64,000 nt of DNA from Mytilus galloprovincialis (taxonomy: Eukaryota > Mollusca > Bivalvia > Mytilida > Mytilidae), in NCBI RefSeq assembly GCF_965363235.1, contig NC_134849.1:19494863-19558862 (forward strand). Reading direction: 5' to 3'. The translations under genes and the position numbers were made by a program. How positions within the stretch are numbered: position 1 is the stretch's first letter; every line of letters begins with the position of its first letter. This document shows positions 1-10,713 of this stretch, piece after piece. The notes below the pieces were generated by a model. The model saw only the letters and a list, made by a program, of their open reading frames with translations. It ran no database searches and was not told the origin of the DNA.

Positions 1-51
1 TTGTATTGAATTCCTGCAGGATAGCATCATCTGTTCTTTCCTTCTGTGCAG
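1..51 (+). other. partial duplicate of four-TM gene exon 2 (3' end only)
   Basis: These bases match 307-357, the last part of exon 2 of copy A. The splice donor (GCAG|GTATAT) and 65 bases of the following intron also match, so 1-116 equals 307-422 without a visible mismatch. The rest of this exon copy lies off the left edge. Exon 2 has phase-1 borders on both sides, so an extra in-tandem exon would keep frame. It could be a real recent exon duplication or an assembly artefact. Confidence 0.7.
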
Positions 52-192
52 GTATATTAAATTTTTATATAAAATGATCATAATACACCAATCTCCTACA
101 TGATTACTTTTTTAAAAATGTGTCAAATTTCAGTTTGGGTTATTGAATGAGAGAAAAAAAACAGTTCATTCAACTAGTGTTTTTTTTTTCAG

Positions 193-1262
193 ATTCTTGG
201 AGACTTATACCAAGAATACTAATCGTTGCTGTCGTTGTAATAGGAGCACTTTCCGCTATAATACTGTTGCTAGGCAGTTTTGTCCCAATATGTAACCGGA
301 AGCTAGTTGTATTGAATTCCTGCAGGATAGCATCATCTGTTCTTTCCTTCTGTGCAGGTATATTAAATTTTTATATAAAATGATCATAATACACCAATCT
401 CCTACATGATTACTTTTTTAAACAGTAACTGTGTTATTAAACGTATATTAACTACTGTGGATTCATTTCTTTTCATGGGTACCAATTTTCGTGGATTGGG
501 AGAAAACTAGCATGTTCGTGGATATTTAATGTCGTGGTTTTGATGAATTCTACATGTAAACCAATATATAATTGATCAGTCGTTGAACATTTTATTAAAT
601 TTCGTGGTTCATCTGTAACCACGAAATCCACGAAAATTTGTGTCCAACGAATAATAACGAATCCACAGTATGATCTACACAACAAATCAAGATATATTTT
701 TTTTTATTTTTAACATTAAAAAAAGATAATTTAGATAATGATTTGCTATCAGCAGTCAGGTCGTACGTTTGGCATGCATTTTGCGTCTAGTTCAACAGCG
801 TAATGATTAGTTGAGAGTTCCAGTTTTTAACATTCGTCTGTGTAAATGTGACATACATTTTTGTCATAGATAGCCTTCTTGCTCTTCTACTTCAGAATGT
901 TCACCGTATTTGCCAAGTCCACGCATTTTTTTGAAATGCGTTATTTAAATAGATATATGAGTTCAACTTCTATTGTCTCTATCTTTACTATCTAAAATGA
1001 TTGCTTTTCTATTTCAGTTGGACTTTTAGTATCTTCTTTGATCTACTACAAGAAACATTACCAGTCTATTTTGTCAGTTCTATTCGACAATCAAGCTAAT
1101 CAATACCCAGGCAAAGAGAACATGTCAGTCGGATTCTACCTGACAGCATTTGCTAGCGCAATGTTTGTTCTGTCTTCCATCTTCAATATTGCAAATGTTA
1201 TTATAAATACAAAAGCTACCCAAGCTTCTGTTCAACCTTCAAGAGGGCAACATGATTTATAA
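193..1262 (+). CDS. four-transmembrane claudin/PMP22-like protein, copy A (exons 2-3)
   Basis: Two exons are visible. Exon 2 is 193-357, after a TTTTTTTTTCAG acceptor and before GTATATT. Exon 3 is 1018-1262, after CTATTTCAG and ending in TAA. Both junctions are phase 1. Exon 2 (165 nt) encodes an SWRLIPRI start and a long hydrophobic helix (second membrane segment). Exon 3 (245 nt) completes the third segment (GLLVSSLIYY), gives a loop with a conserved ENMS glycosylation sequon, then the fourth segment and a short polar tail. Exon 1, which encodes the first segment and the large outer loop in copies B and C, is not in the window and should lie to the left. The protein family is not identified by name. 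The four-helix layout with a large first loop resembles the claudin/PMP22/EMP superfamily, but the claudin Cys pair is absent from the loop in copy C. Both visible exons are open, so copy A may be functional. Confidence 0.7.
307..422 (+). repeat. 116-bp direct repeat of 1-116
   Basis: Second copy of the exon-2-end plus intron-start segment, offset 306 bp from the copy at the window edge. The copies diverge after TACTTTTTTAAA. Confidence 0.85.
453..670. mobile_element. MITE-like element with TACTGTGGATTC termini
   Basis: A 218-bp segment begins TACTGTGGATTCATT and ends AACGAATCCACAGTA, which are near-perfect inverted ends. Inside, GTGGATT/CGTGGTT motifs recur in both orientations and can fold back. 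It lies in intron 2 of copy A. No coding capacity. Confidence 0.65.
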
Positions 1263-1344
1263 ACAGATACAAACGACTGACATTTCAGCTGAAAAAGGCC
1301 TGAGGTAAGCGGGAGGGTTGGGATCCGGCTAACATGTTGAACCC

Positions 1345-1655
1345 CGCCACATTATGTATGTATGTACCTATTCCAAGTCAGGAGCCTGTAATTCAGTGGT
1401 TGTCGTTTGTATATCATGTGTATATGTTACATAGTTGTTTTTCGTTTATTTTTTTTATAAATAAGGTCGTTAGTTTTCTCGTTTGATTTTTTTACATTGT
1501 CGTTTCGGGGCCTTTTATAACTGACTATGCGGTAGGGGCTTTGCTCATTGTTGAAGGCCGTGACCTATTGTTGTTAATTTCTGTGTCATGTTGGTCTCTT
1601 GTCAAGAGTTGTTTCATTGGCAATCATACTACATTTTCTTCTTTATATTATATGA
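1345..1655 (+). repeat. dispersed repeat R2, near full length
   Basis: Runs from a TGTATGTACCTATTCC start through CAAGTCAGGAGCCTGTAATT, TTTTATAACTGACTATGCGG and GGGCTTTGCTCATTGTTGAA to GGCAATCATACTACATTTTC. Related copies are at 22065, 43130 (-), 51310 and 58182. It starts about 85 bases after the copy A stop codon and probably forms part of its 3' untranslated region or flank. Confidence 0.7.
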
Positions 1656-2309
1656 ATTTCAACCTATGCTTGCGTTAAGTATTTTCTATTCGAAATATAG
1701 TCTTTTTCACAAGTTAACATTTTATTATTTATTTGAGTATTGTCTCTGTGATTTTTTATAATGTTTTACATAATTATTTTTTTTGGCACAACATGTGCAT
1801 GATTCGATTCGTTTATTTTACAACTTAATCAAACTTCTTTCTATGATTTTATTGTATGCGTTATTGATTTGATTGATTTGCTTTTGCTTGTTTTTTGGGT
1901 TTTTTTGTCTGCTTTTTGTTCTTTCTTTTTTTTTTCTTTTTGGTGGGATTTAAAGCCCTCCATAGCTTATGTTTGCTTTTCTTTTTAATATACAAACTAT
2001 TGGGAGATTCGTATGTCTTATATTCTGTGATTACATTATAAATGATTAATTTTGAAAATAAGGTTTGGTATAATTAATAACAAAAAGTGTTTAGATACAA
2101 ACAAACAAAAAAAAACAAAAAAAAAAATACTTGCTACATTGTATTGTAAATGTAAGAGGGACCTTAATGCGAATTTTCTACAGCATATTCAATTTCAGCA
2201 GAGGATGTATCTATAGTTATTTTAAACTAAGACATTGTATTTGCTAAGATGTGTTAAACTTATTGTTTGAAAATACGATGAATTTACTTACAGATGATGT
2301 ATACACCAA

Positions 2310-2430
2310 TTTAGTTTTCTATGTTGTGGTTTGTAAACTATGGTTTGTAGATATGACTTACGGCCAAGGCGTTGTCGGTTTATTTTCAACATATGAGTTT
2401 GAAATTGAAATATGTTTAGCATATCTTTTC
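2310..2430 (+). repeat. diverged R3 repeat fragment
   Basis: TTTTCTATGTTGTG, then GGCCAAGGCGTTGTCGGTTTATTTTCAACATATGAGTTTG resembles the R3 core seen at 11450, 25220, 52615 and 58840. The tail is degraded. Confidence 0.5.
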
Positions 2431-2571
2431 CAATACTTGTTTGTTTGAGATATCTGTCGCTAAAAATAAATGCAATGCACAATAGATGCAAATAAAAGTA
2501 ACTTTATTTTGCTATTATCAAAAAACCTTTGAATCTAGTTTAAAAAAAACATCGTTTAACCAATCAAAAAG

Positions 2572-2705
2572 TTATGTCCCGCCCCCGGGTGAAGGATTTT
2601 TTCGCTGTGTTGAAGACCTATTGATGGGCTTCGGCTGTTTTCTGTTCTTTGGTCGGGTTGTTGTCTCTTTGAGAAAGTCCTATTTACCATTATCAATTTT
2701 ATGTA
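2572..2705 (+). repeat. R1 repeat fragment
   Basis: CCCGGGTGAAGGATTTTTTC, TTGAAGACCTATTGATGG, CTTCGGCTGT and GGTCGGGTTGTTGTCTCTTTG match the R1 3' end in order. The terminal CCATTCTCAATTTT is worn to CCATTATCAATTTTATG. Confidence 0.7.
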
Positions 2706-3044
2706 ATTATTGGGATCTCTTGTGAGCTTTTGAATTTACCATGCATGGATAGCCTGTATATGACTTGTGTTGTCCAATTATTAAATTTATCGTAATCGTC
2801 ATCTAGTTAACAGTTTCACCCAAAGCCTTGTAAATTGGCATCCTGAGGTAATGTATAAGGGTTAGCTCCATAGTAAAGACCTGAGTATAATTCTGATACG
2901 AATGTAACGATGAAACCGGATCTACTTTGCGTTTGCAATCATGGAGTGCAAGTAGTATTTTTTTGTCCTGAGTAAAGTCGTTATATCCTTTATTCCTTTT
3001 CAATGAGCATATCAGGTAAAATGATCAAAAATGTCTAAATTGAG

Positions 3045-3480
3045 TTTTTTTATTGAAAATAAAATCAAATCAAGGATCTTGATGATGTCAATTTCAGCGT
3101 TATTGCTTTGGTTCATAGACTTGTGTACATTTGGCATTATAACTGTAACCAGTTAATAGTTTATTTTAATAACATTATGGACAATTATGATAAAACAAAA
3201 TTTAACGACTTCTTATAAACGCAATACATCGTACACGTAACATTGTTCTTTCGTTCATGTTCAACTGTTTTCTCACATCTTCATGTTGAATTCGTTTGCA
3301 TAATTATATTAGCAGATCCTTATTGAATTGAAAAATTGCCAATGGCGTGTACATTTTTATAATAAAAGAAAATACTTATTTCAGGTATTAATAGTTTCTC
3401 GACACTTGCAGTTTAAAAATTTTCTCTCTGTCTGTGCAAAGATTTTAAACAGTTTCAAACAAGACATTTAAAAAATGATT
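3045..3480 (+). repeat. segmental duplication, copy 1 (paired with 15075-15480)
   Basis: A collinear match to 15075-15480 includes GATCTTGATGATGTCAAT, AATTTAACGACTTCTTATAA, CATGTTGAATTCGTTT and AATAGTTTCTCGACACTTGC. It lies 1.8 kb after copy A, as its partner lies 2.5 kb after copy B. The duplicated unit therefore includes at least the gene and several kb of 3' flank. Confidence 0.75.
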
Positions 3481-3823
3481 TTCGAAATCAAAATAGGACA
3501 AACTTGTCCTGACAGAATCGCCATCAATAGTTTTTCAAATCAGTTGTGTGTCTACATTTTTGACACTGCGTCGTTGTTGTTACATTATTTAAATATGTTT
3601 TTCCGGAAATAATTTACTACAAGCAACATCTACATTTCGGGCATATAACTGGCTATGTTTAAAAATGACAGTTGTCTGTAGGATATCTAGAAAAAGTCGT
3701 GCAAGATGCAAATGTATCCTTAATTGTTGTGTTGGTTTTGAATGAAAAAGGTTAAATTACGAACATGATCGAATTCCAAAGAAAATTCTTAACAAAGCGG
3801 TTTTTTTTAATATCTGACATATA

Positions 3824-3992
3824 ATGAAATTGAGAATAGAAATGGGAAATATGTCGAAGAGACAACAATCCGACAAGTGGCAGACAACAGCCGAAGGCAA
3901 CCAATGGATCTTAAACGCAGCGAGAAAATCCCGCACCCGAGTGTGATCTTAAGCTGGCCACTAAATAAATTTTGTACTAGTTGATGGTTTTG
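3824..3992 (-). repeat. R1 repeat fragment, reverse
   Basis: Reads AATTGAGAATAGAAATGGG, GAGACAACAATCCGAC, ACAGCCGAAGGC, CGCAGCGAGAAAATCCCGCA and CTGGCCACTAAA, the reverse complement of the R1 3' end. It abuts the reverse transcriptase fragment that follows. Confidence 0.7.
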
Positions 3993-4019
3993 AAACTGAC
4001 ATATGCAAATATATTTCCT

Positions 4020-4308
4020 GCAACTCATTTAAAGCCTTCCTCTCTAACGAGAAGGTAAATATGTTAGATAATACTTACTGGAGGTGTAATGAGATGATTA
4101 AATCTGTCAATTTTCTCCTTTATAATATGTATGTACGTTTTGGCAACGACGTCTATCGACAGGTTAAAGGTATCCCTATGGGCGCTAATTGTACCCCTTT
4201 GATAGCAGACTTGTTTTTGTACTGCTATGAATCACAGTTTATGACCTAACTCAGTAAAGACCCGTCGAAATTGCATTTTATTGATAAATTCAACAACACT
4301 TACCGTTA
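4020..4308 (+). pseudogene. Penelope-like reverse transcriptase fragment
   Basis: An open frame continues from about 4020 through the ATG at 4061. It encodes a fragment with the RT motif GIPMGANCTPLIADLFLYCYE (4171-4234), typical of Penelope-like elements. After an in-frame TAA (4247-4249) the same frame continues with LSKDPSKLHFIDKFNN and reaches TYRY. The sequence then switches abruptly to unrelated repeat DNA (CATGACAGGACTACAATAC) just where the catalytic YxDD box should follow. The piece therefore holds fingers/palm sequence up to motif B but lacks the active site and is dead. Assignment rests on motif recognition. It could belong to a neighbouring RT class with the same GIPMG box. Confidence 0.7.
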
Positions 4309-4372
4309 TCATGACAGGACTACAATACAAAAAAATTGAAGAACATATAGGACAGAGAAGCACACAATTATA
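4309..4372 (+). repeat. R4 repeat tail fragment
   Basis: CATGACAGGACTACAATAC and GAACATATAGGACAGAGAAG align with 50271-50335 (CATGACAGGTTTACAGTAC, GAACATTCAAGACAGAAAAA). It marks the breakpoint of the RT fragment. Confidence 0.5.
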
Positions 4373-5054
4373 GCTAACACACACACAAAAAAAATATTAC
4401 TTAGTAATTATATTTTACTTGAATGAAGTATTCTTTTTTATTACTCATTACTAGGAATTACTTACCAATGATTCACTATTACTAGCAATTGCTTATATTT
4501 TACTAGATAGGAAAATAGTTACTTGAAACAAGTAATTGTTTTACTGAAAAAGTGTGTCTATCAACAAAATTACTTAAATTAAAACAAATACTAATAATAG
4601 TTTTACTCACTTGAGTAAATGAATTACTTAATCCATATTTAGGTAATGACTTACCCGTACTGTTTTTAGTAGAAAGAAATAACTTAGATTAAGTCATATA
4701 TATTCAATAATTGTTTTTAATTTATACTAAAATGCTGTATGAAAGTTACTGGAATTACTTCTGATAACATGGATACACAACTTGTTATTACTAAGTAGGT
4801 TAAGGCACTATGTTTTTCGTGTTGTTTTCTTGCATAAGGCTTATTATATATAATACTAAATGCTTCCTATGAAATTTGACTCCATAATTTAACAATTTCA
4901 ACATATGTAGGTTTAAGTCTGAAAATTGCATAATTTTGGATAACAATTTTTTATTTAAACAGGCAATTATTCCAACTTAGAAATATTTTTATTTATATGG
5001 AATTTGCATAATTTCCTGTGCTTGAACTTTTTTATAAATTTCATGTATATTCTG

Positions 5055-7207
5055 TATTTCAATGTTCAGTGTTATCAAGTATTAGTCAGAATTTTGCAAG
5101 ATGATATTGGACATGAAGAACTTTCGGCTGCATCAGACAACCTAACAAAGAAAAGGAACCTGCTTGAATCTTTAGACTCACATATCTTAGATGGAACCGA
5201 ATTAGAAGACATGGAACAAGATATTCTTGACGTGGACGATTATTCAATGAATATGGAAGTCGTCATTCGCCGGTTCAAGGACGTAGTTTCTGGAAACAAA
5301 ACAACCCCATTTCAGCAAACGGTGAGTGAAACAACTTATGTTCCAACAGCCATTATACTTGATTCATCAAATTTGCCGTCAACAAGTATTGCAAATCATA
5401 ATTCAAACCATTCAGAAAATGTATTTTCCGTAGATAATAACTCCGTTTATACGAATGCAAACCCAACAACAGCAACAAACTTCTATCACAAACAACCTAA
5501 GCTTGATTTACCGAACTTTACAGGAGATATATTAACATGGCAGACATTTTGGGAATCGTTTGAGACAACCATTCATCACAATCTCTCTTTGACAAATATA
5601 CAAAAGTTCAGCTATCTCAAATCTCAGGTACACAGTGAAGCCGCACAATGCAAATCCGGTTTATCTCTATCAAACGCCAACTATGAACACGCAATTATAT
5701 TGTTAAAGGAGAGGTTTGGACAGACACAAACAATTAACGCGTACATGCAGAATCTACTAGAACTTGACGCATCCGTCAGTTACACCACAAAGCATAAGGG
5801 CATTTGACGATAAAATGGAATAAGGGGATTAGAGTCGCTCGGACAATCGCAGTACACATTCGGATCACTTTTAGTACCAATCATATTTGGAAAACTACCC
5901 AATGAAATGAGAAAACTTATGACCAGAGAACATAGGAAAAAAAATGGGATATTAGGTCTCTTAGAGGAGCAATCGGCAAAGAGATGTGCGTACAGGAAAT
6001 TGGTAATTCAGATAAATTAGACAGTTTCACACCCACAGCGTCATTTCACACAGCAGTTGAACCCAAAATCACTGCAAGAACTCAATATGTAATAAATCAG
6101 TTCAAACCCAAAACCTGTATTTATTGCAAACAGTCGCATTCGTCCGTCGAATGTATCAATGTTGTAGACAGAGAGAGCCGCTTAGCTATCATTGAACAGA
6201 CAAAAGTATGTTACAGTTGCTTTGGAAGTCATAAAGTTTCAGAATGTCGCTCGCGTTTTAGATGTAGAAAATGTGATAACAAGCAAAACACTAGTCTCTG
6301 TGACAGTAATAAGAATCAAGAAAAAGAAAGCGTAAGTACAGCAAAACCTATACCGCAAAATACCATAGTAAGTACAGTAGAGAGCGAAAATGATGCATTA
6401 ACATGTTACACATTGACATCGAACATTAAACCAAGGACAGAAGTTTTATTAAAGACAGCCATTTCACCAGTTTGGGTAGATGACAGGTAAGCTACCGCTA
6501 ATATTCTTTTAGATGAAGGATCTCAGAAGTCGTTTATTAGCGAGGAATTAGCCGCTGAATTGCAATTAAACCCGAATGGAACCTCGACAGTTAGCCTAGC
6601 AGCATTTGGAGATGAAAACAGAACTATACGCAATTTGGACATTGACGTAATAGATTTACAAACTCAGAATGGGAAGAAAATACCATTGGAAGTATTGATT
6701 GTCCCTACTATCGCAACACCGTTACACAATCGCACGACATGTAATGCTGCTAATCTGCCTTACCTCAGTGGACTTAGATTAGCGCACCCTGTAAGCGACA
6801 TGGATAAATTCAGGATTTCATTTTTAATAGGTTCTGATTACTATTGGGATATCGCAGAAGACACAGTTCTCTGTGGACCAGGCCTGACCGCAGTAGAATC
6901 AAAACTCGGATACCTACTTTCTGGACCAATGAAAGCCTCAGCTGGACCCACATCCTCTTCTTTCATGTGACAACACAAAACAGAAAAAGTCGACTTGAAA
7001 CGTTTTGGGAAAATCGAATCAATTGGAGAAGTATCTAACAATTCAACTGAATTTAACAAAGACTTTTGTGAGATGTATCAATCAAACAGCAACACAATGA
7101 AGAATAATGGTAGGATACACACATTTAGCAGGGAACCAGAAATGATGAAAATTCACGGAGACAGAGCACCGAGTAAAACTGAAACTAAGCTAAAGATTCA
7201 AACATAG
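5055..7207 (+). pseudogene. BEL/Pao retrotransposon gag-protease remnant
   Basis: Family: BEL/Pao LTR retroelement polyprotein, where gag builds the particle and the aspartic protease matures it. Visible parts: a helical N-terminal gag part with a coiled-coil-like segment; a DUF1759-type block at 5500-5800 (KLDLPNFTGDILTWQTFWESF, ALLKERFG-like LLKERFGQ); further gag residues in shifted frames at 5800-5980 (LPNEMRKLM); three zinc-knuckle-like clusters at 6118-6300, CxxCxxxHxxxxC twice and a third lacking its His; and a retropepsin-like block from about 6505 (LLDEGSQKSFI, where DSG is usual) to GSDYYWDI and GYLLSGP. The trail ends at the linker before the polymerase (LKRFGKIESIGE). Damage: frame changes near 5800 and 5940, and in-frame stops TAA 6488-6490 and TGA 6968-6970. 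No reverse transcriptase, RNase H, integrase or LTR is seen. The start is uncertain: a TTCAATGTTCAG splice-acceptor-like site precedes the gag. Confidence 0.8.
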
Positions 7208-8075
7208 ACTTAATATTTTCATGACAATAAACTTATCAAGTGCGCCATAATTTTGATAATGACCATGGTTAATAGACAGTTCAACAATTTCCATTTTATT
7301 ACATGGACTTTATATGATTTATTATCATTTCAAACTTTGTATGCTAATATCTTTTTCATAATTTTGTACTATTTTTCGGCGCCCCCAGTGTCAAGTATTA
7401 GCCGCTGCACATTAACTAAGTAACTAACATCACTAACGTTACCTATTGTTTTACGTTGCCTTTTGTTTACGCATAACTTGAATACAATTTGATATGAACA
7501 CAACGCCTTTCATTACTAACCCTTAAGCGAAGTACTAACCACAAGAAACACGATAAGTGTGGCGCCCAACACTTATTCCAAAGTAGATAACACATTTTTA
7601 ATAGAATGTACTGTGCTGCGCACAATACTATCTATACAAAAATACATTGTATGGAAAGTATTATTCAATGCGTAAAAATAGTAATGCAGAATAAACATGA
7701 AATTTCAAGCACAAGAAATCATGCAAATTACATAATTAAAAATAATTCCAAATTGAAAAATAGCCTGTTTATACATAATACTTTGAAATGCTTTAAAATT
7801 TGATAGGAATTACTTAGTATAAGAATTACTAGTCATTACTTAACCTATTTTCATATCAAAATATCTTCAAATTATTATTAACTATTTTTAATATAATTTT
7901 TAAAATGTAAAATAACATGACTTAGTTTTACTAAAATTAAAAATTAACTTTTTATTATAAATGTACAAAGTTGTATAATATTTCCTGTATTTTTAATAAG
8001 TAGTTTTTGATTTGAGACTGAAAAAATATTCGGCCAATCAGAATTAAGGTTCCATTTGGCTTTGGTAAGCTATTT

Positions 8076-8336
8076 TTGAAAATTGGCTGGAGCTCATTCA
8101 GTTTTGAATTTGAACAAAAGTTTACAGAGTTTGTTGAAATACTTACACGAGTTACACACATGAAAGGAAAGGAGAACCTCACAAAAAGGACACTGTGGGT
8201 TTTCATGTTTCTGGCTTCTCTTTGTGTACTAATTCAATTAAAAGAAAATGTAACACAAAGACTTGCTGGGGAGGTAGCCCATGTTAACTTACAACAAACA
8301 AGAGAAATGGATTATAACAAAGGATATAGTATATGA
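8076..8336 (+). CDS. unrecognised 86-codon open frame with one hydrophobic segment
   Basis: Open frame from ATG 8076 to TGA. It has a basic stretch (HMKGKENLTKRT), then a hydrophobic run (LWVFMFLASLCVLIQL) and a polar tail. It lies between the gag-protease remnant and the tandem AATTACTT repeats. No family is recognised and it may be chance. Confidence 0.12.
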   Translation: MKIGWSSFSFEFEQKFTEFVEILTRVTHMKGKENLTKRTLWVFMFLASLCVLIQLKENVTQRLAGEVAHVNLQQTREMDYNKGYSI

Positions 8337-8451
8337 TCATTCTTTAAAAAAGTATGTTACTTTTTCAAATTATATGCATTTATAATAAAACAGTGTAGAA
8401 TTTTTATTTTAATCTATAAATATATTATAAATATATATATAGTTTATGTGT

Positions 8452-8770
8452 AAAAGAATTACTCAATAAATATTAAAAGAATTACTAACTTTTATTAATA
8501 CATATAATCAATATGTATTAAAAGAATTGCTCACTATCATTAAAAGAAATACTTAATGTGTATTAAAAGAATTACTTACCTTAATGAAAAGAAATACTTA
8601 CTTTTATTAAAAGAATCACTTACTTTTATTAAATGAATTACTTACTATAATTAAAAGAAATACTTACTTTTATAAAAAGAATTACTTACTTTTATTAAAA
8701 GAATTACTTACTTTTATTAAATGAATACTTACTGTAATAAAAATAATTACTTGTAAGATACATTGAAAAA
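8452..8770 (+). repeat. short tandem repeat, ~20-25 bp unit
   Basis: About a dozen imperfect units of the type TTTATTAAAAGAATTACTTAC follow one another. Unit length and third-position bases vary. It forms the inner part of the right AATTACTT-rich zone. Confidence 0.75.
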
Positions 8771-8944
8771 TTACTTAAATTTAATTACTAGGTAATTACT
8801 TACAATTACTTGGCATTACTAGCAATTACTCATTTTTTGACAAACATTTTTACTTGTTTTTTTACTTAATTTGAGTAAAGTGAATACTTGTTTTAAGTAG
8901 ATTCAAGTAATTATTTTTTTTGAGTTCGAAGGTTACCAGGTTTA

Positions 8945-9112
8945 AAATTTAAATACGCCAGACGCGCGTTTCGTCTACACAAGACTAACCAGTGACGCTC
9001 AGATGAAAAAAGTTCGAAAGCTAAAACAAGTACAAAGTTGAAGAGCATTGAGGACCAAAAGTTCAAATAAGTTGTGACCAATACGGCTATGGTTTTCTGC
9101 CTGGGATTAGGA
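8945..9112 (+). repeat. dispersed repeat R7
   Basis: AATACGCCAGACGCGCGTTTCGTCTAC, CCAGTGACGCTCAGATGAAA and AAAGTTGAAGAGCATTGAGG match a repeat I associate with mussel DNA. A fragment in reverse is at 57758-57835. Confidence 0.6.
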
Positions 9113-10713
9113 AATTCTTATTATTTAGAATAATGCATACTTTTGCAAACAGTAAATTTTTATAAAATGACTATATAATAGATATACATGATAAAACCGA
9201 AGTGTTGACTAACTACAGAATAAAACCAGCACATAAGAATTCACAGCCGAGTAAGCCAAAGCAATAAACGCACAAATTGACGTCACATTTGAATTTTTTT
9301 TTAAATCCCTAAATTAGGATAGATTTAGGATAGAATTCAAGTTTAGATTTGTAATACTAATATAACATTTATTGATAACAACGAAAATTACAATACTAAT
9401 TAATATCAAATTGGGGTAGTAATTAGTTAATCAATTGTTGTATCTAGATATGTCGGTGTTTCTTCTAAATCAAACTATAAACCAAATATATCGTAAAAAT
9501 TTAGTTGATCCAAACTTAAATCTAATAAATGAATTAGGTGATTACTTATCTTTACCATAACACACGAATTAACCAATCAATCACTTAAAACAAACGTAGT
9601 TACATTATATTGTTGCATTGTTATCTCCAGGGTGTTTTTCTTTAAATATATTTCGATCTCATATTTAATGGTTTTTGCTGGTGTGACGTTTAAACAATGT
9701 CAGATTTAATATCTGTTTTGTTGTTGTTGTAAATATTACAGTTACAATGTACTTATGTCATTAAACGGACAAAACAGTCCAAAAATCTCAAACTTAAAAG
9801 TCAAACAATACTGTAAGAGAAAACTGAATATGACAAACGACGAAACAAGCCAAATTCCATCTGGAAATAAATGGGTTTGATATCAAGTGGTCAAGAATAG
9901 GCGGCAGACTGTGTTTCACATGTAACATTCATCATATTTTTTCTTGCAAGACCAGATTTTGATTATTGAGTTTTAATTTTTAATTTTTAATTAATTTTAT
10001 ATTTTAAATCAAAAACAGATGTACTGTTATGAATTCGAACCTTAACAGTGATCAAAGAAACATATAGGATATAAGTATGACAATAATCTTCATTATTACA
10101 TCTGTATTTTATTCCATTGTTGATATTTATTAATATTTATATCATCCCTTTCTACCTTTTAAAACTTTTATTATAAAAACAAAATTACAAAGTGAATCTT
10201 ATCACGAACTCTTAATTATTGTTTTGTTCCACGATTAATTCCAATTTTATTGTTGCGCCAATCTAAATGAAACACTGATCCTGTATCCACATTGGACTTA
10301 CAGGGATCAATGTTACTCTCAGAAGGGTCTCTATGGGGTTAACAGAATAGAAAATGGTGAGCTACATGTACAGAAATAGACCAAACAAATAACGGATAGA
10401 GAGATATAGGATGCTGAAATACAAATAATAAAAATAAAATGATGAGCAAAAATCATAAAAACTGGAGATAGATGAACTTAAAACAAATACGTAATATATA
10501 TAAATATAAGGCTCCTCATCAAGACCCTATCACAATAATAAATGTATATTATTTTTGAGATACTCACATATTGATATATACCTTCACAATTTTGAAGGCA
10601 GTAATGCTATTGGTTGACATATCAGTCATCAGCAAAATTAAAACGAAGCTCTGTCATTGCATTTTAAAATATAGTTGCTCTATAATTTAGTTGTTACGTT
10701 GAAGTTTTTAAAC
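9113..10713. other. AT-rich spacer upstream of copy B, no gene seen
   Basis: 1.6 kb without a convincing exon or element. It includes A/T homopolymer runs and a TTTTTAATTTTTAATTAATTTT stretch near 9975. A promoter for copy B would lie near its right end, but no convincing TATA or initiator was found. Confidence 0.5.

Larger units (their letters stand above)
4389..8922. mobile_element. AATTACTT-rich zone with opposed ends enclosing a retroelement remnant
   Basis: The left part (4389-4800) and right part (7800-8922) are saturated with ATTACTT/AAGTAAT words. Read inward from each end both start with A8, T(A)ATTACTT, and after about 30-45 bases show AAGTATTC then a T-rich tract and TTACTCA, suggesting degenerate inverted ends. 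The right side also has a tandem stretch. The middle holds the BEL/Pao gag-protease remnant and several hundred bases of AT-rich filler (4800-5000, 7210-7800) with nothing recognised. Whether this is one transposon or an AT-rich locus hit by a retroelement is unclear. Confidence 0.4.
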
